Origin: Chitiniphilus purpureus | GTDB taxonomy: Bacteria; Pseudomonadota; Gammaproteobacteria; Burkholderiales; Chitinibacteraceae | Length of the DNA stretch: 64,000 bases | Assembly (NCBI RefSeq): GCF_025642115.1 | Contig: NZ_CP106753.1 | Location: 2,937,501-3,001,500 of the forward strand | Reading direction: 5' to 3' | In this document: positions 37,058-46,346 of the stretch, piece by piece | Position numbering within the stretch: position 1 is the stretch's first letter | Layout of the letters: the number at the start of each line of letters is the position of its first letter | Notes under the pieces: generated by a model | Seen by the model: only the letters and a program-made list of their open reading frames with translations | Database searches by the model: none | Told to the model about the DNA's origin: nothing | Made by a program: the position numbers and the translations under genes

Positions 37058-37843
37058 TTATAGCGGCAGTGCACGCAGCGCGGGGAGCGCTGCCGCATGC
37101 AGCGCGGCATTGGCGGCGGCAAGAACCCGACCCCCGCTGTCGCGCGTCAACGGCCGGCCCTGCCAATCGGTCATCACGCCGCCTGCGGCCTCGATCACGG
37201 GCGCCAGCGCGGCAAAGTCGTGCAGCTTCAGCCCTTCCTCGATCACCAGTTCGAGCCAGCCGCTGGCCAGCTGCGCATACAGAAAGCCATCACCGCCATA
37301 GATCGGATAGCGGCATTGCCCGGCCAGCGACTCGAACACCGCCCGGCCGACGGCCAGATAGTCCGGCCCTGTCGTGCCCAGCCGGGCCCGCGCCAGCGCT
37401 GCGATGGTGCTGGTGGCGCTCGGCGCGCCGTTGTGCGTGGTGGGCACGCCCTTGCCGCCGATCCATAGGTCGCCCGTCACCGGCTGATGGATCGCCCCCA
37501 GCACCGGCACGCCGCGATACAGCAGGCCGATCAGCGTGACAAACAGCGGCCGTCCGACCGTGAACGACTTGGTGCCGTCCACCGGATCGAGCACCCATAC
37601 CCAATCGGCGGCATCGTTCTCATTGCCGAACTCCTCACCGATGATGCCGTCGTGCGGACATGCGTTGCGGATCAGCTCGCGCATCACCAGCTCCGCCTCC
37701 CGATCGGCTTGCGTGACCGGGCTGGCGTCGTCCTTGTCATCGATGGCGAGCATGCTGCGGTAGTGGCGGCAGATGCGTTCGCCGCTGGCCTTGGCCAGCA
37801 GGCGGATCAGGTCAAGCTGGTCAGGCGAGATGGCAGGATGCAT
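37058..37843 (-). CDS. hisN: Inositol-monophosphatase-family phosphatase (histidinol-phosphatase HisN type)
   Basis: A 261-residue magnesium-dependent phosphatase. Metal ligands are visible in GEEFGNENDAADWVWVLDP (Glu) and VLDPVDGTKSF (Asp-x-x-Asp), with the C-terminal Asp in LKLHDFAALAPVIEAAGG. The KxHDFAALAPVIEAAGG form is what I associate with histidinol-phosphatase HisN, which makes histidinol. Inositol or nucleotide phosphatase activity is the main alternative. hisC, also of the histidine pathway, lies at the far end of the window. Confidence 0.85.
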   Translation of the reverse strand: MHPAISPDQLDLIRLLAKASGERICRHYRSMLAIDDKDDASPVTQADREAELVMRELIRNACPHDGIIGEEFGNENDAADWVWVLDPVDGTKSFTVGRPLFVTLIGLLYRGVPVLGAIHQPVTGDLWIGGKGVPTTHNGAPSATSTIAALARARLGTTGPDYLAVGRAVFESLAGQCRYPIYGGDGFLYAQLASGWLELVIEEGLKLHDFAALAPVIEAAGGVMTDWQGRPLTRDSGGRVLAAANAALHAAALPALRALPL

Positions 37844-37913
37844 TGCAGTTTTCCAAAGCTTGGGACGGCCGGCAGCGTAGCACGCGGCATCACCGGCCGG
37901 AATTGTTGAGGAA

Positions 37914-37928
37914 TGAAAATGGTTATCA
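37914..37928 (+). promoter_or_regulatory. Fur-box-like site upstream of bfrA
   Basis: TGAAAATGGTTATCA matches the 7-1-7 Fur model TGATAAT-N-ATTATCA at 12 of 14 positions. It sits between a TTGTTG (37903-37908) and a CATAAC (37927-37932) that could be the -35 and -10, about 100 bases before bfrA. Binding here would let iron status control the bacterioferritin operon. Confidence 0.6.
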
Positions 37929-38025
37929 TAACCAAAAGAAATGATTCAACCTTCAGAAAGAATTAGATGGCATTTGAAAGGAGCGGCGAATACACTGTTG
38001 GGGACACGGCATTCTGGAGATCATC

Positions 38026-38496
38026 ATGCAAGGCGATCCTAACGTAGTACAAAGCCTCAACGCCGTGCTGGGCAATGAGCTGACCGCGATCAACCAGCTG
38101 TTCCTGCATGCGCGCATCAACAAGAACTGGGGCTACGCCCGGCTCAACGAGCGGATCTATCACGAGTCGATCGACGCGATGAAACGCGCCGACAAGCTGG
38201 TCAACCGCATCCTGTTCCTCGAAGGGCTGCCCAACCTGCAATACCTTGGCAAGTTGCTGATCGGCGAGGATGTCCCGGAAATGCTCGATTGCGATCTGAA
38301 GCTCACCGAGTCACACCTGGCTGCCCTGCGCAACGCCGTTGTCGCCTGTGAGCAGGCAAGCGACTTCGTCTCACGCGAACTGCTGGCCGCGTTCCTCAAG
38401 GACGAGGAGGAATACCTCGACTGGCTGGAAACACAGCGCCAACAGATCGTGGCGCTGGGGCTGGCCAACTATCTGCAATCGCAGATCGACGATTGA
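38026..38496 (+). CDS. bfrA: Bacterioferritin subunit A (haem-binding, degenerate ferroxidase centre)
   Basis: A 156-residue bacterioferritin subunit. Aligned residue by residue to E. coli Bfr, the haem ligand Met52 is kept (ESIDAMKRAD) but the di-iron ligands are mostly lost: Glu51 is Ala, His54 is Arg, Glu94 is Thr and His130 is Tyr; Glu18 and Glu127 remain. It should therefore bind haem but not oxidise iron by itself. The next gene encodes the complementary subunit, so the two probably form mixed 24-mer shells. A Fur-box-like site lies upstream; CTGGAG is the ribosome site. Confidence 0.93.
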   Translation: MQGDPNVVQSLNAVLGNELTAINQLFLHARINKNWGYARLNERIYHESIDAMKRADKLVNRILFLEGLPNLQYLGKLLIGEDVPEMLDCDLKLTESHLAALRNAVVACEQASDFVSRELLAAFLKDEEEYLDWLETQRQQIVALGLANYLQSQIDD

Positions 38497-38506
38497 GGAG
38501 GCGGAT

Positions 38507-38983
38507 ATGCAAGGCCACCCGCAGATCATCGCGGCGCTCAATGCGCTGCTCGCCGCCGAGCTGAGCTCGATCGACCAATACTTCGTCCATAGCCAGATGT
38601 ATCACGACTGGGGTTATGCGCGGCTCTACCAACGGATCGATCACGAGCGGCAGGACGAGATCGGCCACGCCACCCGGTTGATCACCCGCATCCTGTTCCT
38701 GGGCGGTACGCCCGATATCGCCAGCCGCAGCGGCTTGCGTGTTGGCGCCGACGTTCCTGCCATGCTGGCCAACGATCTGGCGACCGAATACGAGGTCGCC
38801 GCTGCGCTCAAGCGCGCCATCAGCCTTGCCGAAAGCCTGCAGGACTTCGTCACCCGCAACATGCTGCTTGAGCTACTGGACGACACCGAGGAAGACCACG
38901 CCCGCTGGCTGGAACAGCAGTTGGGTCTGATCAAGGCGGTCGGGCTGGAAAACTATCTGCAGTCGCAGATCGGCAAGGATTGA
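38507..38983 (+). CDS. bfrB: Bacterioferritin subunit B (ferroxidase-competent, no haem ligand)
   Basis: A 158-residue bacterioferritin subunit. It keeps the ferroxidase ligands corresponding to Glu18, Glu51 and His54 (HERQDEIGHAT), Glu94, Glu127 and His130 (EEDH, shifted by a one-residue insertion), but has Ile at the haem-Met52 position. It is thus the catalytic partner of BfrA. The ATG at 38507 follows GAGGAGG and starts 10 bases after bfrA, so the genes are co-transcribed. A hairpin follows before the convergent bfd gene. Confidence 0.93.
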   Translation: MQGHPQIIAALNALLAAELSSIDQYFVHSQMYHDWGYARLYQRIDHERQDEIGHATRLITRILFLGGTPDIASRSGLRVGADVPAMLANDLATEYEVAAALKRAISLAESLQDFVTRNMLLELLDDTEEDHARWLEQQLGLIKAVGLENYLQSQIGKD

Positions 38984-39040
38984 CTGCCACCGGCCCCAAA
39001 GCCGGAAATGCAGCGGGATGCTTGAACACGCAGGCAAACG

Positions 39041-39066
39041 AAACAGGGCGCAGCTGCGCCCCGTTG
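39041..39066 (+). terminator. Palindromic hairpin between bfrB and bfd
   Basis: GGGCGCAG and CTGCGCCC (39046-39061) form a perfect 16-base palindrome flanked by AAC and GTT. It lies between the convergent bfrB and bfd genes, so it probably acts as a two-way terminator; there is no long T-run. Confidence 0.5.
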
Positions 39067-39087
39067 TCTTGACCGGCAGGGTGTCGT

Positions 39088-39300
39088 TCAAGCAGCGGCG
39101 AGCATGTCCAGTGCATCCCATTCGCGCCGTGCCTGGGCCTCGATCTCATCGAGCATCACTTCGCGTGCGCAACCGACACACTTGCCGCAGCAGGTGCCCA
39201 CCCCGGTGAGCTGCTGCAAGGCGATGAAAGTGCGAGCCCCGTCTTCGACGGCACGGCGGATCGCCTTGTCGGAAACCCGGTTGCAGACGCACACGTACAT
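39088..39300 (-). CDS. bfd: Bacterioferritin-associated ferredoxin
   Basis: A 70-residue [2Fe-2S] protein that passes electrons to bacterioferritin so that stored iron can be reduced and released. The four cluster cysteines fit the CxC-x31-CxxC pattern: Cys4 and Cys6 (YVCVCNRVSD), Cys38 and Cys41 (TCCGKCVGC). It is convergent with bfrAB, the proteins it works on. Its -10 box is TATAAT (39329-39334) and a Fur-box-like site overlaps it, consistent with induction in low iron. Confidence 0.93.
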   Translation of the reverse strand: MYVCVCNRVSDKAIRRAVEDGARTFIALQQLTGVGTCCGKCVGCAREVMLDEIEAQARREWDALDMLAAA

Positions 39301-39314
39301 CGATCACCTCGCAC

Positions 39315-39334
39315 TGATAAGCGTTCTCATTATA
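39315..39334 (-). promoter_or_regulatory. bfd promoter with overlapping Fur-box-like site
   Basis: The -10 box TATAAT (39329-39334, minus strand) is followed directly by TGAGAACGCTTATCA (39315-39329), which matches the Fur 7-1-7 model at 11 of 14 positions. Fur bound here would block transcription in iron-replete cells. Confidence 0.6.
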
Positions 39335-39842
39335 CAAAAAAGCCCTGCCCTGCCTAGCCCCACAGCATGCCGCTTATCGCCAGGCGCAGCGGTGCCTTGA
39401 CCCTGCCAGTGCTGGACCATCACAATACAGAACATTCGTTCTATATGCATGGGCTAGCCGTGCGGCAGGCCGGGCAATTGTGCGAAGTGTCGGGGGTTCC
39501 GCGCAGGGCCATTGCGTTTTGCGGGCACCGATTGGCCGCGCAGGCTACGGGTAATGTGAAGGTGTCCGCGGCCAAAACAGGCATTGCCAAGCTGGCGCGC
39601 ATGCATGGGTAATGCCCCCGCCGGATTGGTTTCGAGCCGGCAGGGCGCGGCATCGGCATCCAGCGCCGAACACTTGCGGGCAGGGCAGGCAGGCCGTTTC
39701 CATCTGACGCAGCCCGGCTACCGGCTGCAGTCCAGCCAGCAGCATCGGTTTGCATCTGCCGCCCCAACCTAAGCAGGTGCCCGTGCGCACGATCACTGGA
39801 GCCGAACGGGCAGCAAAGGCACATCAAAGACGGGAGCACCGC
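39335..39842. other. 508-base region without a recognisable gene
   Basis: Nothing here resembles a known protein. It holds the upstream part of the bfd promoter, a plausible forward promoter (TTGACC 39397-39402, 18-base spacer, CACAAT 39421-39426) and an inverted repeat AGAAC-ATTC-GTTCT at 39429-39442. An open frame 39367-39612 has no ribosome site and no family resemblance, so I treat this as leader or regulatory DNA for the radical SAM gene that follows. Confidence 0.4.
39429..39442 (+). promoter_or_regulatory. GAAC-N4-GTTC inverted repeat (LexA/DinR-box-like)
   Basis: AGAACATTCGTTCT has perfect 5-base arms and sits 2 bases after a candidate -10 (CACAAT), where a repressor would block initiation. 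The pattern equals the GAACN4GTTC form known for Gram-positive LexA. Which protein uses it here is unknown. Confidence 0.35.
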
Positions 39843-40885
39843 ATGAATCCACGCGGCCGCGGTACCGGCATGCAGCCGGACAACCGTTTTCTTTCCAGTA
39901 CCGTCGAGGCGGTAGACGATGGCTGGCCGGCCGAAGCACCGGCCCCGCCCGCCACCCGGGTGCACTGGCTGCCGGCCAAGTCCATCCTGACGCAGAACCG
40001 CTCGCCCGACATTCCGTTCGATCGTTCGGTCAATCCCTATCAAGGCTGCGAACACGGCTGCATCTACTGCTACGCGCGTCCCAGCCACAGCTACTGGGGC
40101 TATTCGGCCGGCCTGGATTTCGAAACCCAGCTGATCGCCAAGCCGAATGCGGCAACGTTGCTGCGTGCGGCACTGAGCAAACCCGGTTATCAGGCGGCAC
40201 CGCTGTGCCTGGGTGCCAACACCGATGCGTATCAGCCGCTGGAACGCAAGGCGCGCTTGACCCTCGCCTGCCTGGAGGTACTGCTGCAGGCCCGGCATCC
40301 GCTCTACCTCTTGACCAAGAACGCGTTGATCGAACGTGACCTGGACCTGCTGGTCGAGCTTGCGCAGCGCCGCCTCGTGGTGGTCATGATCTCGATCACC
40401 ACACTGGACCGTGACCTGGCGCGAGCGCTGGAGCCACGCGCCAGCCAGCCACTGCGGCGCCTGCAGACAGTGCAGACCCTGGCAGACGCGGGCGTTCCGG
40501 TCGGCGTGTTGGCCGCGCCGATGATTCCCGGGCTGAACGATCACGAGCTCGACCGCATCCTGCTGGCAGCGCAGGATGTCGGCGCGCGACACGCCGGGTA
40601 CGGACTCCTGCGGTTGCCGCTGGAACTCAAGGCATTGTTCGCAGACTGGCTGCAAAACCACTACCCGGACCGCGCGGCCAAGGTGCTCCATCTGCTGCGC
40701 AGCATGCAGGCGGCGAACTGTCGCAATCGGCGTTTGGCGAACGGATGCGGGGTAACGGTGCCTACGCCCAGCTGCTGCAGCAGCGCTTTACCCTGCTCTG
40801 CCGCCGGCTTGGTCTGTCGCAAAAGCTCCCGACGCTCGATTGCAGCCAGTTCAGCCCGCCGGGCCGGCAGATGACATTGTTTTGA
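39843..40885 (+). pseudogene. Radical SAM protein, PA0069 family, interrupted by a 1-nt frameshift
   Basis: A radical S-adenosylmethionine protein of about 347 residues when repaired. The cluster motif is CEHGCIYCYA (Cys-x3-Cys-x2-Cys), followed by PSHSYWG, LGANTDAYQPLE and YLLTKNALI, all matching the PA0069/SplB-like group whose reaction is unknown. The frame is intact to about base 40706, then jumps: the family's C-terminal sequence (GGELSQSAFGERMRGNGAYA and GRQMTLF) continues in the +1 frame from 40709 to a stop at 40885, whereas the original frame runs to an unrelated end at 40874. One base is missing near 40707. This is either a real inactivating or C-terminus-altering mutation, or a sequencing error. 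Start ATG has GGGAG upstream. Confidence 0.85.
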
Positions 40886-41127
40886 ACGACACGCGATGCA
40901 GTATTCCAAGCAGGCATGCTGGGCAAATCCGGAAAAATCAAGCCAAACCGTGAATGCCTCAATTGCCTGGGTCGGGGAGCTGACTTGATGATCCGCGGCG
41001 ATCGGTTTGCGATGGTCCGGCAACAGCACAATCCGTGCGCAGCAGCCGTGCCGGCTTGCAGGTCTATACTGCGCCGTTGCCGTGCGGGTAGGTACCGCGG
41101 ATACGGCCACTCGTGAAAGAGGGTTTC

Positions 41128-41586
41128 ATGCAAGAGCAGCACAAGCCGTTCTGGTGCCGGTTTCTGACTGATACCGGGCGCGATCCGGCTACGCCATGCT
41201 ACGAATCGTTCCATTTCGGCGATAACTGTGAGGACGCCACCGAATTGGCCCGCTTGGCACTCGGCGGCTCAAAGCACGCCACCGCCGGCCTGCTCTGGTT
41301 GAATCAGTCGCAAGGGCTGCCGCTGCCCCAGCCCGGCTCGTTGAGTGTGCTGACCTGGTTTGACGGCACGCCGGTGGCGGTGATCGAGACCATCCAGGTT
41401 GAGGTCGTGCCATTTGAGGAAGTGAGCGCCGAATTTGCGGCAGCCGAAGGAGAGGGTGATCTGTCGCTGACACAATGGCGCAAGTCACATTGGTCCTTCT
41501 TCTCTACCATCTGCAGGCATATCGGTCGGACACCTTCGCTTCGCATGCCGGTGATCTGCGAGTACTTCGCAGTGATCCACCGGTAG
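41128..41586 (+). CDS. ASCH-domain protein
   Basis: A 152-residue soluble protein. The ASCH signature is clear: ELARLALGGSKHATAGLLW, then a TWFDGTPVAVIETIQVEVVPFEEV strand and the acidic AEGEGDLSLTQWRKSHWSFF block. ASCH domains resemble PUA RNA-binding folds; some relatives hydrolyse modified cytidines, others are thought to bind RNA. The length is that of the larger ASCH group. ATG 41128 is preferred over GTG 41113 because AGAGGG lies directly upstream. A TATACT box (41065-41070) may be its -10. It stands alone. Confidence 0.85.
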   Translation: MQEQHKPFWCRFLTDTGRDPATPCYESFHFGDNCEDATELARLALGGSKHATAGLLWLNQSQGLPLPQPGSLSVLTWFDGTPVAVIETIQVEVVPFEEVSAEFAAAEGEGDLSLTQWRKSHWSFFSTICRHIGRTPSLRMPVICEYFAVIHR

Positions 41587-41767
41587 CCATGACCATCGTT
41601 CAGGCAGCGTGCGATCCGGTAAGGTGCCGCACCGTACAACGGCTTTGGGACTGAGCGCGCGAAGACCGGAGCGGGATCAGGATGGCCATGCCAGGACCCG
41701 CCCGCTCCGCTGGCACGCGTACGCCGGCTGTTTTACGGCAGCAATGGAGCACCGGTGAACGGTTCGC

Positions 41768-41992
41768 TCAATGTTCGTGGCGCCACAACCGGTCGTGCCC
41801 GGCAAAACGGCTGTCCAGCTGCCGGCTGCGTACGCGGTCCCACAGTTTTTCATGGAAGAAATAGGCCACCGTGTTGACCATGGGCTCGACCAGGGCCAGC
41901 AGGCTCGACACACCGATGCTGCCGGTCAGCAGGTAGGCCACGGTGAATGCCACTACGAAGTGGGTGATGGCGAAGGTAGCGGTCTTGAGCAT
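41768..41992 (-). CDS. DUF2061 family small membrane protein
   Basis: A 74-residue inner-membrane protein with two hydrophobic segments (about residues 5-23 and 28-45) and the conserved core EPMVNTVAYFFHEKLWDR. I recognise it as DUF2061, unknown function. A GGGAG ribosome site precedes the ATG. A Fur-box-like palindrome lies 18 bases further upstream, so it is probably induced when iron is scarce. Confidence 0.85.
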   Translation of the reverse strand: MLKTATFAITHFVVAFTVAYLLTGSIGVSSLLALVEPMVNTVAYFFHEKLWDRVRSRQLDSRFAGHDRLWRHEH

Positions 41993-42009
41993 GATGGACT
42001 CCCGTGAAA

Positions 42010-42036
42010 CTTGAGAGAATGATAATGACTCTCAAG
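42010..42036 (-). promoter_or_regulatory. Fur-box-like palindrome upstream of the DUF2061 gene
   Basis: CTTGAGAG (42010-42017) and CTCTCAAG (42029-42036) are exact inverted arms around AATGATAATGA. The core GAGAATGATAATGACTCTC (42015-42033) matches 15 of 19 bases of the classic Fur consensus GATAATGATAATCATTATC. It lies 18 bases upstream of the DUF2061 start. Confidence 0.65.
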
Positions 42037-42431
42037 ATCAAAAAGAAATTGATTGTTACGAGCAACACGATTGTTTTTTACTATTGAAATGCGGCGCCGC
42101 TCTGCTGTGTCCACCCATAGCCCATCACGGCATGGCGGCCAGTCGAGTGGTGCACGAATGGCCCCCGGGGCCAAGCCGGCGTGGCATGCGAAGCCGCGCA
42201 GGCCCCGCACCGATGCTGCACCCTCCTTGCTTGCTACCCAGCAGCGCAGCCAACGCCTGCCATCGTCCGTTTGACTCGTCGCCTGCGACCTTGCCTATCG
42301 TATTGGACGATCGCCCTGCGCTGGCATCCGAGGCCCCGCGCCTGCGCCGGCTTGGCGGCGCCCGCCTCGCGCAAATCGCGCAGCGTGGGCATCCGCTATC
42401 ATGGCGGCTGTTTCGTCACCGGACCGCCCCC
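42037..42431. other. 395-base region without a recognisable gene
   Basis: Between the divergent DUF2061 and gph genes. The left 50 bases are A/T-rich and may hold the DUF2061 promoter. The rest is GC-rich, open in several frames without ribosome sites or family resemblance. I see no RNA gene in it. Confidence 0.4.
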
Positions 42432-43094
42432 ATGACCTTGCGCGCCTTCGCCTTCGATCTTGACGGCACCTTGATCGACTCCATCGCCGACCTCGCCCAT
42501 GCTGCCAACGCCGCACGCGCCGACCTGGGCCTGCCGCCACTGCCCCAGGCCACAGTGCAGGGCTTCGTCGGCGACGGTGCGGCAAGCCTGGTCGCACGCA
42601 CACTGGCCGGCGAGCACGCCGCCAATTGGCATGGCACCCCCGAGCAGCAGCAGGCAATGGCACGGTTCGACGCGCACTACAAAGCGGGCCTGACCATTGC
42701 CACGCGCTTCTACCCCGAGGTGCAGGAGACGCTGCACACGCTGCACGAGCTGGGCTACCGGCTTGCCATCGTCACCAACAAGCCCGAGCGCTACACGCTG
42801 CCGTTGCTGCGTGAACTGGGCGTGTCCGAGCGCTTCGATGTGATCATCGGCGGCGATACGCTGACCGAGAAGAAACCCTCACCGCTGCCGCTGCAGCATG
42901 TGCTGGACACGCTGGGCCTGACGCCGGCGCAGCTGTTGATGGTGGGTGACTCCAAGAATGACGTACTCGCGGCCAAGGCGGCCGGTACGCCTTCAGTGCT
43001 GGTCAGCTACGGCTATGGCCACGATGTGCATGCACTGGGTGCCGATCACGTGATCCGCTTTTTTTCGGAACTGCTGGAGTTCATCGATCAGTAG
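42432..43094 (+). CDS. gph: Phosphoglycolate phosphatase, HAD superfamily
   Basis: A 220-residue HAD hydrolase that removes 2-phosphoglycolate, a by-product of DNA repair. Motif I is FAFDLDGTLIDS with the nucleophile Asp, motif II is IVTNKP, motif III lies in KKPSPLPL and motif IV is VGDSKNDVLAAKAAG. The cap domain covers about residues 15-85. The chosen ATG starts directly at the conserved DxD segment; the longer frame upstream is not family-like. Confidence 0.93.
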   Translation: MTLRAFAFDLDGTLIDSIADLAHAANAARADLGLPPLPQATVQGFVGDGAASLVARTLAGEHAANWHGTPEQQQAMARFDAHYKAGLTIATRFYPEVQETLHTLHELGYRLAIVTNKPERYTLPLLRELGVSERFDVIIGGDTLTEKKPSPLPLQHVLDTLGLTPAQLLMVGDSKNDVLAAKAAGTPSVLVSYGYGHDVHALGADHVIRFFSELLEFIDQ

Positions 43095-43184
43095 GCTGCA
43101 AGCGTGGGGTGCCGGCCGCCCGGCACAAACCGGCCGGGCAGTGGCGATACCGGCCTTCGGCGGCCCGCGCAGCCGACAATGCGA

Positions 43185-44207
43185 TCAGGACGCGATTGGG
43201 GTGGTGGGCGATGGGCCTGCCAGTGCGGCCCGCGCCTGCGCCGTGATCTCGAACGAGCGCAGCCGCGCCGCGTGGTCATGGATCTGCGCCGTGATCATCA
43301 GTTCGTCGGCGCCGGTGTCGGCGATGAACTCAGCCAGACCGCGCTGCACGGTCTGCGGTGCACCGACCACCGAGCAGGCGAGCGCGCGTGCGATCCCGGC
43401 CTGTTCGGCTTCACTCCACCCATCCGGATCACAGTCGGCCGGGGCGCGCAGCGGACCGGGGTACCCGCGGCGCAGGCTGACGAACTGCTGCTTGAGCGAC
43501 AGGAACAACCGCTGCGCCGCCGCGTCGCTTTCGGCGGCAAACACATTCAGACCCAGCATCACGTAGGGCTCGGGCTGCACGGCACTGGGGCGGAACTGCC
43601 GGCGATACAACGCCAGCGCCGACTCCAGATAATCAGGCGCGAAGTGCGATGCAAACGCGAACGGCAGCCCCAACGTCGCCGCCAACTGTGCGCTGAAAAG
43701 GCTGGAGCCCAGCAGCCAGACCGGTACGCCCATCCCCTCCCCGGGCACCGCACGCACGGCCTGACCTGACTGGGTCGGGGCGAAATACCCCAGCAGTTCC
43801 TCGACATCCTGCGGGAAGGTTTCGGCGCTCATCGCCAGTTCGCGCCGCAGTGCGCGGGCAGTGCGCTGGTCGGTTCCCGGCGCCCGGCCAAGCCCCAGGT
43901 CGATCCGACCGGGGTACAGCGAAGCCAGCGTCCCGAACTGCTCGGCGATCACCAGCGGCGCATGGTTGGGCAGCATGACCCCGCCCGAACCGACGCGGAT
44001 GCGGCTGGTGCCACCTGCCACGTGGCCGATCAGCACCGCAGTCGCCGAACTGCCGACGCCGGGCATGTTGTGATGCTCGGCCAACCAGAAGCGGCGGTAG
44101 TCAAGACGCTCGGCATGACGCGCCAGCTCAAGCGTATTGCGGAACGCCTGCGCGGCGTCGCCCCCGGCAACAATGGGGGCAAGGTCCAGTACGGAAAACG
44201 GAATCAT
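43185..44207 (-). CDS. LLM-class flavin-dependent oxidoreductase
   Basis: A 340-residue luciferase-like monooxygenase family protein. It starts [22 protein letters not shown] and has [47 protein letters not shown] and the [25 protein letters not shown] block, typical of the MsnO8/YhbW-like group. These enzymes use reduced flavin and oxygen on small substrates; the substrate is unknown. ATG 44207 has AGGAG upstream. It follows folA on the same strand with 41 bases between. Confidence 0.9.
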   Translation of the reverse strand: MIPFSVLDLAPIVAGGDAAQAFRNTLELARHAERLDYRRFWLAEHHNMPGVGSSATAVLIGHVAGGTSRIRVGSGGVMLPNHAPLVIAEQFGTLASLYPGRIDLGLGRAPGTDQRTARALRRELAMSAETFPQDVEELLGYFAPTQSGQAVRAVPGEGMGVPVWLLGSSLFSAQLAATLGLPFAFASHFAPDYLESALALYRRQFRPSAVQPEPYVMLGLNVFAAESDAAAQRLFLSLKQQFVSLRRGYPGPLRAPADCDPDGWSEAEQAGIARALACSVVGAPQTVQRGLAEFIADTGADELMITAQIHDHAARLRSFEITAQARAALAGPSPTTPIAS

Positions 44208-44248
44208 CGGCGGGGCTCCTGCGGGGCCGGCGCCGTATGCCAGGGCGC

Positions 44249-44725
44249 TCAGCGGCGGCGGTAGGTGACGAAGGCGTAGCGGATGCCGTCGGCCTGCTGG
44301 TGCGCCTCGCGGCTCACCTCCTGCCACTCGTCCGGCGCGAACTCGGGAAACCAGGCGTCGCCTGCAGGAGCGAGGTCAACCTCGGTCAGATGCAAGGTAT
44401 CGGCCAACGGCAGGGTCTGGCGGTAGATCTCACCGCCGCCCACCACGTAGATGGTAGCGTCGGCCGCGGCTTCAACCGCGTCGGCAATGCGGGTATACAC
44501 CTCGGCGCCTTCGGCCTGCCACGCCGGATTACGCGTCACCACCAGATGCCGGCGCCCCGGCAGTGGCGCCGGAAACGATTCGAAGGTCTTGCGCCCCATG
44601 ATCATCGGATGCCCCATGGTCATGGCCTTGAACCGCTTCAAGTCATCGGGGATGCGCCAGGGCAGGCGGTTGTCCACGCCGATCACCCGATTGCGGGCAA
44701 CGGCGGCGATCAGGGCCAGGGCCAT
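44249..44725 (-). CDS. folA: Dihydrofolate reductase
   Basis: Reduces dihydrofolate to tetrahydrofolate with NADPH; the target of trimethoprim. The 158-residue protein has the Met20-loop [21 protein letters not shown], the catalytic acidic residue in that loop region, GRKTFESFP and the [22 protein letters not shown] strand. A GGAG ribosome site precedes the ATG. A terminator (44744-44768) separates it from argD upstream, so it has its own promoter or reads through. Confidence 0.96.
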   Translation of the reverse strand: MALALIAAVARNRVIGVDNRLPWRIPDDLKRFKAMTMGHPMIMGRKTFESFPAPLPGRRHLVVTRNPAWQAEGAEVYTRIADAVEAAADATIYVVGGGEIYRQTLPLADTLHLTEVDLAPAGDAWFPEFAPDEWQEVSREAHQQADGIRYAFVTYRRR

Positions 44726-44743
44726 CGGGATGTCTCCACATGA

Positions 44744-44768
44744 AAAATGCCGCCAAAACCACGGCGGA
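44744..44768 (-). terminator. Intrinsic terminator after argD
   Basis: On the minus strand CCGCC and GGCGG pair over an 8-base loop and are followed by CATTTTT. It lies 18 bases downstream of the argD stop. Confidence 0.6.
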
Positions 44769-44785
44769 CAAGCAGCGTCACGCCA

Positions 44786-46075
<1,290 letters not shown>

Positions 46076-46108
46076 TCATGCCGCGTTGCCAAGCGGATGG
46101 CCCGGGTA

Positions 46109-46258
46109 TCAATCCTCGACCTTTTCCTGCGCATCACGCGGCTTTCCGCGCTCGTCGGTCGCCGGCGGCTTGGATTGCCCGGGCCCGCCGGTGTCGGCAG
46201 CGGGGCCGGTCGCGCTGTTCTTGGGTTCATTGCTGACACGATGCTCATTGCTTTTCAT
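46109..46258 (-). CDS. 49-residue hydrophilic protein, unknown
   Basis: A short reading frame with a strong ribosome site (AAGGAG, 8 bases upstream of ATG 46258). The product is highly charged and rich in Pro, Gly, Ser and Asn: it starts MKSNEHRVSNEPKNSATGPA and ends DERGKPRDAQEKVED, so it is probably disordered. I do not recognise it. It lies between argD and the DUF378 gene on the same strand. The long frames that cover it on both strands lack ribosome sites. Confidence 0.6.
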   Translation of the reverse strand: MKSNEHRVSNEPKNSATGPAADTGGPGQSKPPATDERGKPRDAQEKVED

Positions 46259-46300
46259 GGTGATTTCTCCTTGCTAGCGGAAAGAATGGGGCCTGGTGGC

Positions 46301-46340
46301 GAAGACCGCGGCCACACGACTGTCGTGTGTCGCGGCCTTC
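46301..46340 (-). repeat. Long hairpin between the DUF378 gene and the 49-residue gene
   Basis: ACACGAC (46314-46320) and GTCGTGT (46322-46328) pair around one base, extended outward by CCGCG / CGCGG and GAAG / CTTC. No T-run follows. It lies 7 bases after the DUF378 stop, so it could be a terminator or a processing/stability signal between the two small genes. Confidence 0.5.
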
Positions 46341-46346
46341 ACTGCG

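Noticed and set aside
39367..39612. 81-codon open frame before the radical SAM gene
   Set aside because: No ribosome site at any start, composition not protein-like, and it overlaps a probable promoter and operator.
41668..41708. Inverted pair GGAGCGGG / CCCGCTCC between the ASCH and DUF2061 genes
   Set aside because: A 25-base loop and no T-run make it a weak terminator candidate, too uncertain to list.
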